Source: an uncultured bacterium
GTDB taxonomy: Bacteria > Cyanobacteriota > Vampirovibrionia > Gastranaerophilales > Gastranaerophilaceae
Reading direction: 5' to 3'
Assembly (NCBI GenBank): GCA_949299935.1
Contig: CASGCE010000014.1
Location: forward strand, 105,243-169,242
Length of the DNA: 64,000 nucleotides
Position numbers and translations under genes: made by a program. This document shows positions 16,005 to 25,598 of the stretch, piece by piece (position 1 is the stretch's first letter; every line of letters begins with the position of its first letter). The notes under the pieces were generated by a model. That model searched no databases. It saw only the letters and a program-made list of their open reading frames with translations, and was not told the DNA's origin.

Positions 16005-17273
16005 ATGCTTGATATTAAATTAATAAGAGAGAATCCAGATAAGATAAATGAGCTTTTAAAGAGGAGAAATCCGGAATTATCAATAGATGAAGTCATAGAA
16101 ATAGATGTTGAGCGTCGAAGAATACAAACGCTGGCGGACGAATTGCGTGCAAAACGTAAATCTGAATCTTTAAAGATAGGTGAGTTAAAGAAAAAAGGTG
16201 AAAACACTGATGAAATTCAGGAGGATGTTCGTAGAATTGCAGATGACATAAAAATTCTGGAAGACAAACAATCCGCATTGGATGAAAGACAAAAGAATTT
16301 ACTTCTTCATATCCCTAATATTCCCGACGAAACTACACCTATTGGTGTTTGTGAAGATGATAACGTGGAAGTTTATAAATGGGGCGAACCAAGAAAGTTT
16401 GATTTTGAATATAAAGCACATTGGGATATTTGTGAAGAAAAAAAGCTGGTGGATTTTGAACGCGGTGTAAAGCTTTCTCAAAGCAGATTTACTTTGTATC
16501 GCGGATTAGGCGCAAAGCTTGAGCGTGCAATAATAAACTTCTTTCTTGATTATCATACAAAAGAAAACGGTTATGAAGAAATATTACCGCCGTTTATGGC
16601 AAATGCGGCAACCATGACGGGAACCGGTCAGCTGCCAAAATTTGCAGAGGATATGTACAAATGTGTTGACGAAGATTTATATTTAATCCCTACAGCAGAA
16701 GTTCCGGTTACAAATATATATGCCGGCGAAATATTGTCGCAGGAGCAGTTACCTATGTATATGACGGCTTACACTCCGTGCTTTAGACGCGAAGCCGGTT
16801 CTGCTGGAAAAGATACAAGAGGCTTAATCAGAGTCCATCAGTTCAATAAGGTAGAACTGGTTAAACTTTGTACACCTCAGACAAGTAAAGATGAGCATGA
16901 AAAATTAACCGAAGATGCTGAAAAAATGCTTCAATTATTGGAGCTTCCTTACCGCCGAGAAGCTTTATGTACGGCTGATATCGGTTTCAGTGCCAATAAA
17001 TGCTGGGATTTGGAAGTTTGGATGCCGTCTTACGGAACTTATAAAGAAATTTCAAGCTGTTCAAATTACGGTGATTATCAGGCAAGACGCGCGAATATCA
17101 GATACCGCGATAAAGCAACCGGCAAAACCCAGTTTGTTCATACAATTAACGGTTCCGGACTTGCGGTCGGCAGAACTTTTGCCGCAATTGTTGAAAATTA
17201 CCAGCAGGCGGACGGTTCAATTGTCATTCCGGAAGTCTTGCGCAAATATACAGGCTTTGATATAATCAAGTAG
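16005..17273 (+). CDS. serS: seryl-tRNA synthetase
   Basis: A 422-residue class II synthetase. The N-terminal 100 residues form the antiparallel coiled-coil arm that grips the tRNA-Ser long arm ([20 protein letters not shown]). The catalytic part carries [18 protein letters not shown], the motif 2 loop [21 protein letters not shown], the serine-site region and the motif 3 sequence [14 protein letters not shown]. It charges tRNA-Ser, and tRNA-Sec if present, with serine. Length and motif order are standard. GAGG precedes the ATG by about 7 nt. Confidence 0.97.
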   Translation: MLDIKLIRENPDKINELLKRRNPELSIDEVIEIDVERRRIQTLADELRAKRKSESLKIGELKKKGENTDEIQEDVRRIADDIKILEDKQSALDERQKNLLLHIPNIPDETTPIGVCEDDNVEVYKWGEPRKFDFEYKAHWDICEEKKLVDFERGVKLSQSRFTLYRGLGAKLERAIINFFLDYHTKENGYEEILPPFMANAATMTGTGQLPKFAEDMYKCVDEDLYLIPTAEVPVTNIYAGEILSQEQLPMYMTAYTPCFRREAGSAGKDTRGLIRVHQFNKVELVKLCTPQTSKDEHEKLTEDAEKMLQLLELPYRREALCTADIGFSANKCWDLEVWMPSYGTYKEISSCSNYGDYQARRANIRYRDKATGKTQFVHTINGSGLAVGRTFAAIVENYQQADGSIVIPEVLRKYTGFDIIK

Positions 17274-17292
17274 TTGAGAGGAGGAAGTATAT

Positions 17293-17343
17293 ATGAAAAG
17301 ATGTCTTAAGAATCTCGGGGGGGGGGACGACTCTCCTAGATAG
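17293..17343 (+). other. short leader frame with G10 tract upstream of the prepilin
   Basis: GAGAGGAGGAAG gives a very strong ribosome site before an ATG at 17293. The frame codes for 16 residues (MKRCLKNLGGGDDSPR) and stops at 17341-17343. It contains ten consecutive G at 17317-17326. Removing one G would put this start in frame with 56 open codons and then the prepilin gene at 17495. As given, the frame is closed. It may be a contingency locus, a decayed 5' end or a sequencing slip in the G run. Confidence 0.4.
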
Positions 17344-17459
17344 ACAGAACAAGGGTTTTGGCGGTATTGGTTTAGTAAAGTTACTAAGATACTATGGCAC
17401 TAAGGCACTAAGCGGCAACAGTCGGATTAGTAAACCCGACCTACAAGTTACAAAAAGAA

Positions 17460-17488
17460 TTGACACAACCCCCGAAACAAATTATAAT
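17460..17488 (+). promoter_or_regulatory. full-consensus promoter of the prepilin gene
   Basis: TTGACA and TATAAT, both perfect, are spaced by exactly 17 nt. The -10 box ends 6 nt before the ATG at 17495, so transcription should begin at that ATG. Confidence 0.75.
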
Positions 17489-17494
17489 TCTAAT

Positions 17495-18265
17495 ATGATG
17501 AATTATAAATCAGAGATGCTGAAACGAGTTCAGCATGACAGATCAGGGAGCGAAGCTCACAGTAAACACAACCCTCACGCTACTAACGCAAAACGTGCCG
17601 CCTTCACTCTGGCCGAGGTGCTTATCACCCTTGCCATAATCGGCATTGTGGCAGCTTTGACAATACCCACTCTTATTTCAAACTACAGAAAAAATGTTGT
17701 TGTTACTCAGTTAAAAAAGGTTAATTCGACTTTGGCTCAGGCATTTATGACATCGCAAGCTGAAAACGGCACCGCAGGCTTTGAGCCGACTGCTCAGAAT
17801 GTAAATAAATTCTATGAAACCTATTGGAAGCCTTATTTCAGAGTTGCGAAAGAATGCGATACTTATGCAGATTGCGGATACAGTAAAAGTGTTCCTTTTA
17901 CAAGACCAAACGGCGGATATGATTCTCTTCTCGTTGCAGGTACAGGCAGAAAAGCATTTTTGACTAATGACGGTATACTATATACTGTAGCCTTGTATAC
18001 CATTAACGACGCCGATTTGTCAATTAATCCGAATTCTTCCACAATAATAGTTGATTTAAACGGTTCAAATGGCCCAAACAGATACGGACAAGACGTATTT
18101 ATATTTAATTATAAATACGGTAAATCTGTATTTCCGAAAGGTTTTGATCTTACTGATGAAGAAGTTCGTGAAGATTGTTCAATGTCGGGCAGGGGACATA
18201 CCTGTGCTGAAGCTGTCAAGCGTAACAACTGGGAAATTCCTGATTGGTACCCGATAAAATTTTAA
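17495..18265 (+). CDS. type IV pilin-like protein (prepilin N-methylation motif)
   Basis: A 256-residue protein with the prepilin signature AAFTLAEVLITLAIIGIVAA at about residues 35-54. Cleavage is expected before the Phe, the conserved Glu is at +5, and a roughly 20-residue hydrophobic helix follows. The mature part (about 220 residues) has two cysteine pairs (ECDTYADCG and EDCSMSGRGHTC), the latter possibly a D-region-type disulfide. The 35-residue leader is unusually long and is partly encoded by a palindrome at 17516-17536. No ribosome site precedes the ATG, but a consensus promoter does, so it is probably leaderless. It could be a major or minor pilin, or a pseudopilin used in adhesion or DNA uptake. 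Confidence 0.85.
   Translation: MMNYKSEMLKRVQHDRSGSEAHSKHNPHATNAKRAAFTLAEVLITLAIIGIVAALTIPTLISNYRKNVVVTQLKKVNSTLAQAFMTSQAENGTAGFEPTAQNVNKFYETYWKPYFRVAKECDTYADCGYSKSVPFTRPNGGYDSLLVAGTGRKAFLTNDGILYTVALYTINDADLSINPNSSTIIVDLNGSNGPNRYGQDVFIFNYKYGKSVFPKGFDLTDEEVREDCSMSGRGHTCAEAVKRNNWEIPDWYPIKF
17516..17536. repeat. REP-like palindrome inside the prepilin leader
   Basis: ATGCTGAA-ACGAG-TTCAGCAT forms a perfect 8-bp hairpin with a 5-nt loop. It is translated as MLKRVQH in the leader peptide. Sequences of this form occur as dispersed palindromes in other genomes, but this window has only one copy. Confidence 0.6.
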
Positions 18266-18275
18266 TGTTAAATAT

Positions 18276-18304
18276 TTTACAAAGCGTTGAATTCATGGCA
18301 TAAT
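18276..18304 (+). promoter_or_regulatory. promoter of the Ski2-like helicase gene
   Basis: TTTACA and CATAAT spaced by 17 nt. TAAGGA lies about 8 nt before the ATG at 18324. Confidence 0.5.
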
Positions 18305-18323
18305 AGCGGTAAGGATAGTTTTT

Positions 18324-20612
18324 ATGTACGAATTTCCGTTCGAGCTGGATGATTTTCAAAAAGAAGCCTGTAATATCATAGATGAGGGCAAAAGTGTTGT
18401 GGTTTGCGCACCCACTGGTGCGGGTAAAACTGTTATCGCCGAACACGCTGTTCATCGTGCTTTGGAACTTGGTAAGAGGATTTTTTATACTACACCTTTA
18501 AAGGCACTTTCCAACCAAAAATACTATGATTTTGGCGTAAAATACGGACAGGAAAATGTAGGGCTTTTAACGGGGGATACTTCAATTAATAGGAATGCCA
18601 AAATTGTTGTTATGACTACCGAAGTATTTCGTAATATGCTTTATGGTACAAATTTCGGTGCTGTTGCGGATAATTTGTCGGAGGTTAAATATGTTGTTCT
18701 CGATGAAGTCCATTATATGAATGATGAACAGCGCGGTACGGTGTGGGAGGAAAGCATAATTTATTGTCCCACTAATATCCAATTAATTGCTTTGTCGGCT
18801 ACTGTCGCCAATGCGGATGATTTAACTAATTGGATTAATACGGTTCATTCTAAAACTGAACTTGTAAATACGGATTTCCGTCCTGTACCTTTAAGGTTTT
18901 ATTATTTTGACAGTTCTCAGCCGGATAAACTATTGCAGTTGTTTACCCCCAGCGGTCAGTTGAATAAGAAGATTAAGCCTGAAAAACACGCTCGGGGAAA
19001 ACATGGTAAAAACAGACAAAAGTCTTTCTTAAAAGAGGTTATCAGAAATCTCGCAAATCAGGATATGTTACCTGCAATTTATTTCACGTTTTCACGTAAA
19101 AAATGTGATGAACAAATGGAAAAATGTGCTTCTTTAGAGCTGATTACACCAGCTGAACAGGCACAAATAAGACAATTTATCGATGAATATATAGCTGAAA
19201 ATCCCCACTTATATGGCAATAAACATCTTGAATATTTGCTCAGGGGCATTGCTTCTCATCATGCCGGCCTTTTACCGGCTTGGAAAAATTTGGTCGAAAA
19301 GTTGTTCCAAAAAGGTTTGATAAAAGTTGTTTTTGCTACGGAAACACTTGCTGCAGGCATAAATATGCCTGCAAGGTCTACTGTTATAAGTTCTATCAGT
19401 AAAAGAACGGATAGCGGTCATAGAATGCTTACTGCAAGTGAATTTTTACAAATGTCCGGTCGCGCAGGTCGCCGGGGTATGGATGAGATTGGTTACGTTA
19501 CTATTATCGGTACGCCTTTTCAATCTCCGGAAGAAGTTGCAGAGCTGGTTTTAAGCGAGGCTAATCCGTTGGAAAGCCGTTTTTCTCCCGGCTATTCCAT
19601 GGTTTTAAATCTGCTTCAACGTTTTAGTTTGCAAGAAGCAAAGGAGCTTATTTTAAAGAGTTTTGGTTATTATTCTGTCGGTTCCAGAATGCAGCCTTTA
19701 TTAAAACAATTTGAACTCAATGAACGTGATATTGAGCAAAGGTTTTTTGTTTGTCCTAATAGAATTTCTGATGAGAAGTTTCTTGAATATGATAAATTGC
19801 GTCATCTGTATGTTCAAAACAGAACTACCTATAAAAAAATCTGCAGGCAAGAGCAATCCAAAAAAAGACCGTTATCTGATGAGGTTGTTGCTTTTCGTGA
19901 AAATAATCGTCTGCTTTGTCAAAAATTGCATGCTTTCCCTTGCGATTGTTGTAATCAATATAAGAAACATGCTAAAAATCTTGAAGTTCTAGCCAGAATT
20001 GATGCAAGACAGGCTAAATTGAAAAGAGAAATTGAACGACAAAGAGATATTTATTGGAATAAATTTTTGGCGCATAGAAGTGTGTTAACGGAGTTTGGTT
20101 ATCTTAGTGCTGACTTTCCAACTTCAACGGGTATCACAACTTCACAAATCAGATCTGAAAATGAGTTATATATTGCCGAAATAATTTTTTTCAATGTTTT
20201 AGAAGGACTGACCCCTTCTCAGCTGGCTGCCGTAGTTTGTGCCATTACTACCGAGGATTTAAGGATTGATATACCTTATTTGCCTTTTTCCCAGCCGGTA
20301 AGAAAAACCTTGAACCTCATCAGGAACATTAGACGTAAAATTGACAAAATTCAAAATCGTTATATGGTTGATTCTCCCTTGTTTATTAATCCCTACTTTA
20401 GTTCTCTCATTGAATTGTGGGTTGAAGGTGCTGAATGGGAAACTATTACTGAACAAATTGACATGGGCGAGGGCGATATCGTAAGAGCATTTAAACGTAC
20501 TGTTGATGTTTTGCGACAGTTTACTACTATTGATAATATACCCGAAAGCCTCGTTTTTACTTCTCGTGAGGCTATGGAAAAGATTCTTCGTGAACCGGTT
20601 GATGTTGATTAA
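18324..20612 (+). CDS. Ski2/Mtr4-like DEVH-box RNA helicase
   Basis: A 762-residue superfamily 2 helicase. Motif I is APTGAGKT (about residue 29) and motif II is DEVH (about 133). SAT follows, then the second RecA domain with GIASHHAGLLPAWK, VFATETLAAGINMPAR and the QMSGRAGRRG motif VI. The C-terminal part contains a small Cys cluster (FPCDCCNQYKKH) and a helical DSHCT-like domain. This architecture matches the Ski2-like helicases common in cyanobacteria and Actinobacteria, thought to act on RNA in turnover or processing. Transcribed alone, just downstream of the pilin gene. Confidence 0.88.
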   Translation: MYEFPFELDDFQKEACNIIDEGKSVVVCAPTGAGKTVIAEHAVHRALELGKRIFYTTPLKALSNQKYYDFGVKYGQENVGLLTGDTSINRNAKIVVMTTEVFRNMLYGTNFGAVADNLSEVKYVVLDEVHYMNDEQRGTVWEESIIYCPTNIQLIALSATVANADDLTNWINTVHSKTELVNTDFRPVPLRFYYFDSSQPDKLLQLFTPSGQLNKKIKPEKHARGKHGKNRQKSFLKEVIRNLANQDMLPAIYFTFSRKKCDEQMEKCASLELITPAEQAQIRQFIDEYIAENPHLYGNKHLEYLLRGIASHHAGLLPAWKNLVEKLFQKGLIKVVFATETLAAGINMPARSTVISSISKRTDSGHRMLTASEFLQMSGRAGRRGMDEIGYVTIIGTPFQSPEEVAELVLSEANPLESRFSPGYSMVLNLLQRFSLQEAKELILKSFGYYSVGSRMQPLLKQFELNERDIEQRFFVCPNRISDEKFLEYDKLRHLYVQNRTTYKKICRQEQSKKRPLSDEVVAFRENNRLLCQKLHAFPCDCCNQYKKHAKNLEVLARIDARQAKLKREIERQRDIYWNKFLAHRSVLTEFGYLSADFPTSTGITTSQIRSENELYIAEIIFFNVLEGLTPSQLAAVVCAITTEDLRIDIPYLPFSQPVRKTLNLIRNIRRKIDKIQNRYMVDSPLFINPYFSSLIELWVEGAEWETITEQIDMGEGDIVRAFKRTVDVLRQFTTIDNIPESLVFTSREAMEKILREPVDVD

Positions 20613-20649
20613 TTTTAATTTTTTTCAACGTCATAGGGTTTTAAAGCAC

Positions 20650-20678
20650 TTGTAATAGTTATATGTTCCTGTTAAAAT
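20650..20678 (+). promoter_or_regulatory. promoter of gpmI
   Basis: TTGTAA and TAAAAT spaced by 17 nt. GAGGGA lies 8 nt before the ATG at 20709. Confidence 0.6.
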
Positions 20679-20708
20679 CTTTTTAAGTAATATAAGAGGG
20701 ATAATATA

Positions 20709-22241
20709 ATGTCTAAAAGAGTATTGTTATGTATTATGGACGGTTGGGGCATAAGTGTTGACCACCCCGAATTCGATGCCACAAAGCTTGCAAATCCTGT
20801 TAGTGTTAATAAACTGGTTAATGAGGAGCAATTTATAAAACTTCATGCTGACGGTGAATATGTAGGGCTTCCTGCAGGTCAAATGGGTAATAGTGAAGTC
20901 GGACATTTAAATTTAGGTGCTGGCAGGATTGTTTATCAGGATTTGTCACGTATCAATAATGCTATTAAAGACGGGTCTTTTTTCACTAATGAAAGATTTT
21001 TAGCCGCTGTAAACCATGTTAAAAGTTATAATTCGGCTTTACATATATACGGACTTGTTTCAAACGGTGGTGTACATTCATCTTTGGACCACCTTATGGC
21101 TTTGATTAAGCTCGCTGCTGTTAATGGTTTGAAAAAAGTGTATGTACACGCATTTTTGGATGGAAGGGATACGCCGCCTCAAAGTGCATGTAAATATCTG
21201 GAACCCGTTGAACAAGAACTCAAAAATTATGGTTTACCGCCAATCGCAACTGTTATAGGTCGCTATTATATTATGGATAGGGATAATCGTTGGGACAGGG
21301 TGGAAAAAGGTTATAATGCCCTTATTCTGGGCGAAGGTGAACACGCATCATCTGCATGTGATGCCGTTAAACAATCGTATGCACGTAATAATAATGATGA
21401 GTTTGTTCTACCTACCGTTATTGGTGGTGAGGATTCCCGTATCCACGATAATGACGCTATTATTTTCTTTAATTACAGGCCTGATCGTGCCAGAGAAATT
21501 ACTAAGGCAATTAACTTTTCTAACTTTGACGGCTTCAAGCGTAAAAAGATTCTCAAAAATATTTGTTATGTCACTATGACAAGCTATAATGAAGATTTTA
21601 CTTATCCGGTGGCTTTTCCTAAAGAACATTTGACAAATATTTTGGGTGATGTTTTGGAGGCTAACGGTATAAAACAATTTAGAACAGCTGAAACCGAAAA
21701 ATATGCGCACGTTACATTTTTCTTTAACGGCGGTATTGATGAACCTCAGCCCCACGAAACAAGGGTACTAGTCCCATCTCCGAAGGTCGCAACTTATGAT
21801 TTAAAACCTGAAATGAGTGCATATGAGGTTTGTGATAATGTATTGAAGGCAATAAGTAATCCTGAATACGGATTTATTTTGGTAAATTTTGCAAACCCTG
21901 ATATGGTAGGTCATACCGGAGATATTGATGCTGCTGTCAAGGCTTGCAAAACGGTTGATTATTGTGTGGGTAAAATCGCCGATGCCTGCAAAAAACACGA
22001 TGTTATTATGCTGTTAACCGCCGATCATGGTAATTCCGAGGTTATGGTTAATCCTGATACCGGCAAACCTCAGACGGCTCATACGACTAATGAAGTCCCG
22101 TTTATTTTGATTAATGCCCCTTGCGGTGTTAAATTGAAACGGATTAATGATGGAGCTTTGTGTAACATCGCTCCTACTGTTCTTCAGCTTTTGAATATTG
22201 AAAAACCTGTTGAAATGTCTGCGGATTCGTTAATCGAATGA
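20709..22241 (+). CDS. gpmI: 2,3-bisphosphoglycerate-independent phosphoglycerate mutase
   Basis: A 510-residue Mn-dependent enzyme of the alkaline phosphatase superfamily. The first metal motif is CIMDGWG, the catalytic serine is in GQMGNSEVGHLNLGAGR, and HAFLDGRDTPP, GRYYIMDRD and LLTADHGNSE complete the set. It interconverts 3- and 2-phosphoglycerate in glycolysis. Length and motifs are canonical. The SNF2 helicase gene begins 8 nt after its stop, so they form one transcription unit. Confidence 0.97.
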   Translation: MSKRVLLCIMDGWGISVDHPEFDATKLANPVSVNKLVNEEQFIKLHADGEYVGLPAGQMGNSEVGHLNLGAGRIVYQDLSRINNAIKDGSFFTNERFLAAVNHVKSYNSALHIYGLVSNGGVHSSLDHLMALIKLAAVNGLKKVYVHAFLDGRDTPPQSACKYLEPVEQELKNYGLPPIATVIGRYYIMDRDNRWDRVEKGYNALILGEGEHASSACDAVKQSYARNNNDEFVLPTVIGGEDSRIHDNDAIIFFNYRPDRAREITKAINFSNFDGFKRKKILKNICYVTMTSYNEDFTYPVAFPKEHLTNILGDVLEANGIKQFRTAETEKYAHVTFFFNGGIDEPQPHETRVLVPSPKVATYDLKPEMSAYEVCDNVLKAISNPEYGFILVNFANPDMVGHTGDIDAAVKACKTVDYCVGKIADACKKHDVIMLLTADHGNSEVMVNPDTGKPQTAHTTNEVPFILINAPCGVKLKRINDGALCNIAPTVLQLLNIEKPVEMSADSLIE

Positions 22242-22248
22242 GGAATTT

Positions 22249-25212
22249 ATGGTGAAAAACTGGGATATTGATTTTTCATTTAAAAAAAATAATGTGGATG
22301 AGTTATTTTTTAATCTGAGTGAAAATCCGGAAGGATTTAAAAATAAGGATTTTCGCTATACTTTGAGTATGATTTATCAGATTGTTGAAGATGAATTCGC
22401 CGGTGTGTTCTTAAGTCCGTATACTCCTGCCAGAAATACTAACTTCTATTTGGTTAACGATAATGATAAATTGTCTTTTTTCGTCACTCCGACTAATAAT
22501 TTTCAGTATTATTTGAAGTCTAAAGGTTCGCTTTTTAGGTTTAATTCTCAGATTTTGGGTAAAGATGTCGGGTACGCTTTGCATTTGGATGTTGTACTGG
22601 ATTACTTTGGCGGCTTCGGAAATATCATTGAGAATGATTCTCTTTCCGAAACTTTTGTTTATATGAATAAATTGACCTATTTTGTCATGAAATTAATTGA
22701 AAAATTATATTTTATTCCTACTGTCAAATCCCACGGTCAAATGTTCAGAATTGTTTATGAACCTATTATTTCCAATCAGCTGCTGGCAAGAATTGTTAAT
22801 CAATTTGAAGATAATATGCCTGAAAATCTCTTCATTAAAGGTGAAAAACCGAAAAACTTTGTGTATGAATTTATTTATAATTACTTGAACTACATATTAT
22901 ATAAATTTTTGAGCATAAAGGCCTATAGATTCAAAGATGTCAAATCCGGTTCTTATCTCATAAAAGACTTGGAACAGCGTTCGTTTATGAAAGGCATTGA
23001 TATCGCTGAAAGTTTTGCACAATGGTTTGATGAATTGTACCTGGGTAAGTATGACGTTATTCCGTTTTTTAAAATTGAAAAATTGGAAGATGAATTGTTC
23101 AGGTTAAAGGTTTATATTAAAAATCGTAAAACTGATGAAAGTGTTCTGATTGATAAACTGTATACTGATGAGCAGGTATTTGGTGCTAATTCTTCTGATA
23201 TCGCAAGAATTGTGGAAAAACAGTTGAATTACGCTATCCGTTATATGCCTGAGCTTGAAGATTTATTCGAAGATGAAGAAAAACTCGCGCTTGATTTAAA
23301 CCTTAACGAGGTTTATAAGATTATTACTCAGACAGCCTATTACCTGCAAAAGGCCCAAATTGATGTTGTGCTTCCTCAAGAGCTTGTTAATGTTGTTGTT
23401 CCCAGAGCTTCTATTAATGCTAAAGTTAAGGCTTCCAGATCCGCTGAGCTGGCTGATATTTTTAACAGTAATTCTTCTGCTAAAATTTCCCTGGATGATA
23501 TTTTGGATTTCTCCTACGAAATCGTTATCGGTAACGATAAAATCTCTCTTGAGGAATTTAATAAAATGGTTGAAAACAGCACCGGTTTAGTTAAATTTAA
23601 AAATAAGTATGTTCTTATTGACAAGGAAGAAGGAAAAAAGATTTTTGAGCAAATTGCAAAAGCTAATCTTAAATCCATGTCCAGAATGGAATTAATCCAC
23701 GCAGCAATGTCCGGTCAAATTGATGAGTATGATTTTGATTATGATGACGCTTTCGCTCGTGTGATAAAAGATTTTACTAAGCCTGTCGAGGTTACTGTAC
23801 CTCAAAATTTAAACGGTGTCTTAAGACCTTATCAGCAAATTGGTTTGAAATGGCTTTGGACGAATGTTTCAAAAGGTTTTGGTGCTTGTATGGCTGATGA
23901 TATGGGGCTTGGTAAAACTATTCAAGTTATCAGCCTTATTTTGAAGTTAAAAGAAGAAGGCTCGCTCGTTAAACCTGTTTTGGTCATTTGTCCGACTACT
24001 TTAATGGGAAATTGGATGAAAGAGTTACAGATGTTTGCTCCGAGCTTGGATGCTGCTGTTTACCACGGCGCTGAAAGACATCTTGATATCAAACATGATG
24101 TTATTTTGACGACTTATGCAATTATGCGTATTGATGTCGAGGAAATTAAAAAGCAAACTTGGGGTATGATTATTGTTGATGAAGCTCAGAATATTAAAAA
24201 TCCCGACACTGCACAAACTCTCGCTATTAAAATGCTTAAATCCGATATTAAAATCGCTATGACAGGTACTCCCGTCGAAAATAGGCTGACGGAATTATGG
24301 AGTATTTTTGATTTTATCAATAAGGGTTATTTGGGCTCTTTAAAAGATTTTCAAAAAAGTTATGCTGTCCCTATTGAACGATTTAAAGAAACCTCTCGTG
24401 CTGCTAAGTTAAAAATGTCTGTTTCACCTTTCGTTTTAAGAAGATTAAAAACGGATAAGCATGTTATCTCTGATCTTCCTGAAAAAATGGTTATTAATGA
24501 ATATTGCTACCTTTCTAAATCTCAAGCTGTTTTGTACGAGAAAACTTTAAATGAAATGATGGATAAAATTAGCGGTTTTACAGGGATTAACAGACGTGGA
24601 AATATTTTTAAACTTATTACGGCGTTGAAGCAAATTTGTAATCACCCTTACCAGTTCCTTAAATCCGGCGAAATGAGCAAAGAATTATCCGGTAAAATGG
24701 AAAAGTGTGTTTCTACCGTCCAAACCATTCTTGACAATAATGAAAAAAATCTTATTTTTACTCAGTACAAAGAAATGGGTGATATATTAACAAAAGTCTT
24801 GGCGCAGGAATGCAATATAGAACCGTTGTTTTTCCACGGTTCACTGTCGGTATCTCAACGTGAAGTATTAATTGATAAGTTTCAAAATGATGACGAAACT
24901 AAACTTATGATATTGTCTTTGAAAGCCGGTGGAACAGGATTAAATCTTACGAAAGCTACTAATGTAATTCATTACGATTTGTGGTGGAATCCTGCCGTAG
25001 AAGATCAGGCAACGGACAGAACCTACCGTATCGGCCAAGATAAAAACGTTATGGTGCACAGGTTAATTACACTCGGAACTTTTGAAGAAAAAATTGACGA
25101 AATGTTGAAATCTAAAAAAGAACTCGCCGATTTGGCTGTTTATGAGGGTGAAAAAATTATTACCGAGCTTTCTGATGAGGAAATCTACAATATATTTACA
25201 TTGTCTGCTTAA
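22249..25212 (+). CDS. SNF2-family helicase/ATPase
   Basis: A 987-residue protein. Residues about 1-500 are a bacterial-type N-terminal extension with no zinc-finger cysteines. The SNF2 motor follows: LRPYQQIGLKWLW, MADDMGLGKTIQVI (Walker A), the DEAQNIKN box, TGTPVENRLTELWSIFDF, then the C-terminal RecA domain with LIFTQYKEM, FHGSLS, LSLKAGGTGLNLT and DRTYRIGQ. Such enzymes translocate on duplex DNA and remodel protein-nucleic acid complexes. Bacterial members are poorly characterised. GAGGAA lies a few nt before the ATG. It is co-transcribed with gpmI, but I see no functional link. Confidence 0.92.
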   Translation: MVKNWDIDFSFKKNNVDELFFNLSENPEGFKNKDFRYTLSMIYQIVEDEFAGVFLSPYTPARNTNFYLVNDNDKLSFFVTPTNNFQYYLKSKGSLFRFNSQILGKDVGYALHLDVVLDYFGGFGNIIENDSLSETFVYMNKLTYFVMKLIEKLYFIPTVKSHGQMFRIVYEPIISNQLLARIVNQFEDNMPENLFIKGEKPKNFVYEFIYNYLNYILYKFLSIKAYRFKDVKSGSYLIKDLEQRSFMKGIDIAESFAQWFDELYLGKYDVIPFFKIEKLEDELFRLKVYIKNRKTDESVLIDKLYTDEQVFGANSSDIARIVEKQLNYAIRYMPELEDLFEDEEKLALDLNLNEVYKIITQTAYYLQKAQIDVVLPQELVNVVVPRASINAKVKASRSAELADIFNSNSSAKISLDDILDFSYEIVIGNDKISLEEFNKMVENSTGLVKFKNKYVLIDKEEGKKIFEQIAKANLKSMSRMELIHAAMSGQIDEYDFDYDDAFARVIKDFTKPVEVTVPQNLNGVLRPYQQIGLKWLWTNVSKGFGACMADDMGLGKTIQVISLILKLKEEGSLVKPVLVICPTTLMGNWMKELQMFAPSLDAAVYHGAERHLDIKHDVILTTYAIMRIDVEEIKKQTWGMIIVDEAQNIKNPDTAQTLAIKMLKSDIKIAMTGTPVENRLTELWSIFDFINKGYLGSLKDFQKSYAVPIERFKETSRAAKLKMSVSPFVLRRLKTDKHVISDLPEKMVINEYCYLSKSQAVLYEKTLNEMMDKISGFTGINRRGNIFKLITALKQICNHPYQFLKSGEMSKELSGKMEKCVSTVQTILDNNEKNLIFTQYKEMGDILTKVLAQECNIEPLFFHGSLSVSQREVLIDKFQNDDETKLMILSLKAGGTGLNLTKATNVIHYDLWWNPAVEDQATDRTYRIGQDKNVMVHRLITLGTFEEKIDEMLKSKKELADLAVYEGEKIITELSDEEIYNIFTLSA

Positions 25213-25289
25213 TTAACTTAATCAGCCAGCTTTATATTTAGCGGAATAATATTTAATTTGAGCGGTTTGTTTGTATATGTTTGCAGTGC

Positions 25290-25318
25290 TTGATTTTTTT
25301 TTAGTTTCGGTTTATAAT
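25290..25318 (+). promoter_or_regulatory. promoter of rpsU
   Basis: TTGATT and TATAAT spaced by 17 nt, 44 nt before the ATG at 25363. Confidence 0.7.
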
Positions 25319-25362
25319 CTGTCTGTGTTGTACACAAAGACCATAAGGTGGTGAAAATATAA

Positions 25363-25536
25363 ATGGCAGAAGTTAAAGTAGGTGAAAATGAATCTATAGA
25401 AAGCGCACTCAGACGCTTTAAGAAAAAGATTCAAAAAGCCGGCATTCTTTCAGAAGTGAAAAAACGCGAACGATATGAAAAGCCAAGCGTTAAAAGAAAA
25501 CGTAAATCTGAAGCAGCCAGAAAAAGAAAAGTATAG
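25363..25536 (+). CDS. rpsU: 30S ribosomal protein bS21
   Basis: A 57-residue basic protein. [20 protein letters not shown] followed by [35 protein letters not shown] is the standard bS21 sequence, with the conserved GENE-S-E-ALRRFK and R-x-x-YEKPS-x-KRKRK motifs. bS21 joins the small subunit near the anti-Shine-Dalgarno region and promotes initiation. The gene has its own promoter and terminator. GGTGGTG precedes the ATG. Confidence 0.95.
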   Translation: MAEVKVGENESIESALRRFKKKIQKAGILSEVKKRERYEKPSVKRKRKSEAARKRKV

Positions 25537-25537
25537 T

Positions 25538-25566
25538 GAAAAAGAGTCCGTTTAGGACTCTTTTTC
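25538..25566 (+). terminator. intrinsic terminator of rpsU
   Basis: AAAAAGAGTCC-GTTTA-GGACTCTTTTT, an 11-bp stem starting 2-3 nt after the stop codon. Confidence 0.9.
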
Positions 25567-25598
25567 TGCTAATGTTTATGACAAAAAATGTTTATATT

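Noticed and set aside
17274..17494. Insertion sequence remnant downstream of serS
   Set aside because: No terminal inverted repeats, target duplication or transposase fragment are visible. Only a G tract, short ACTAAGG-type repeats and a promoter are seen.
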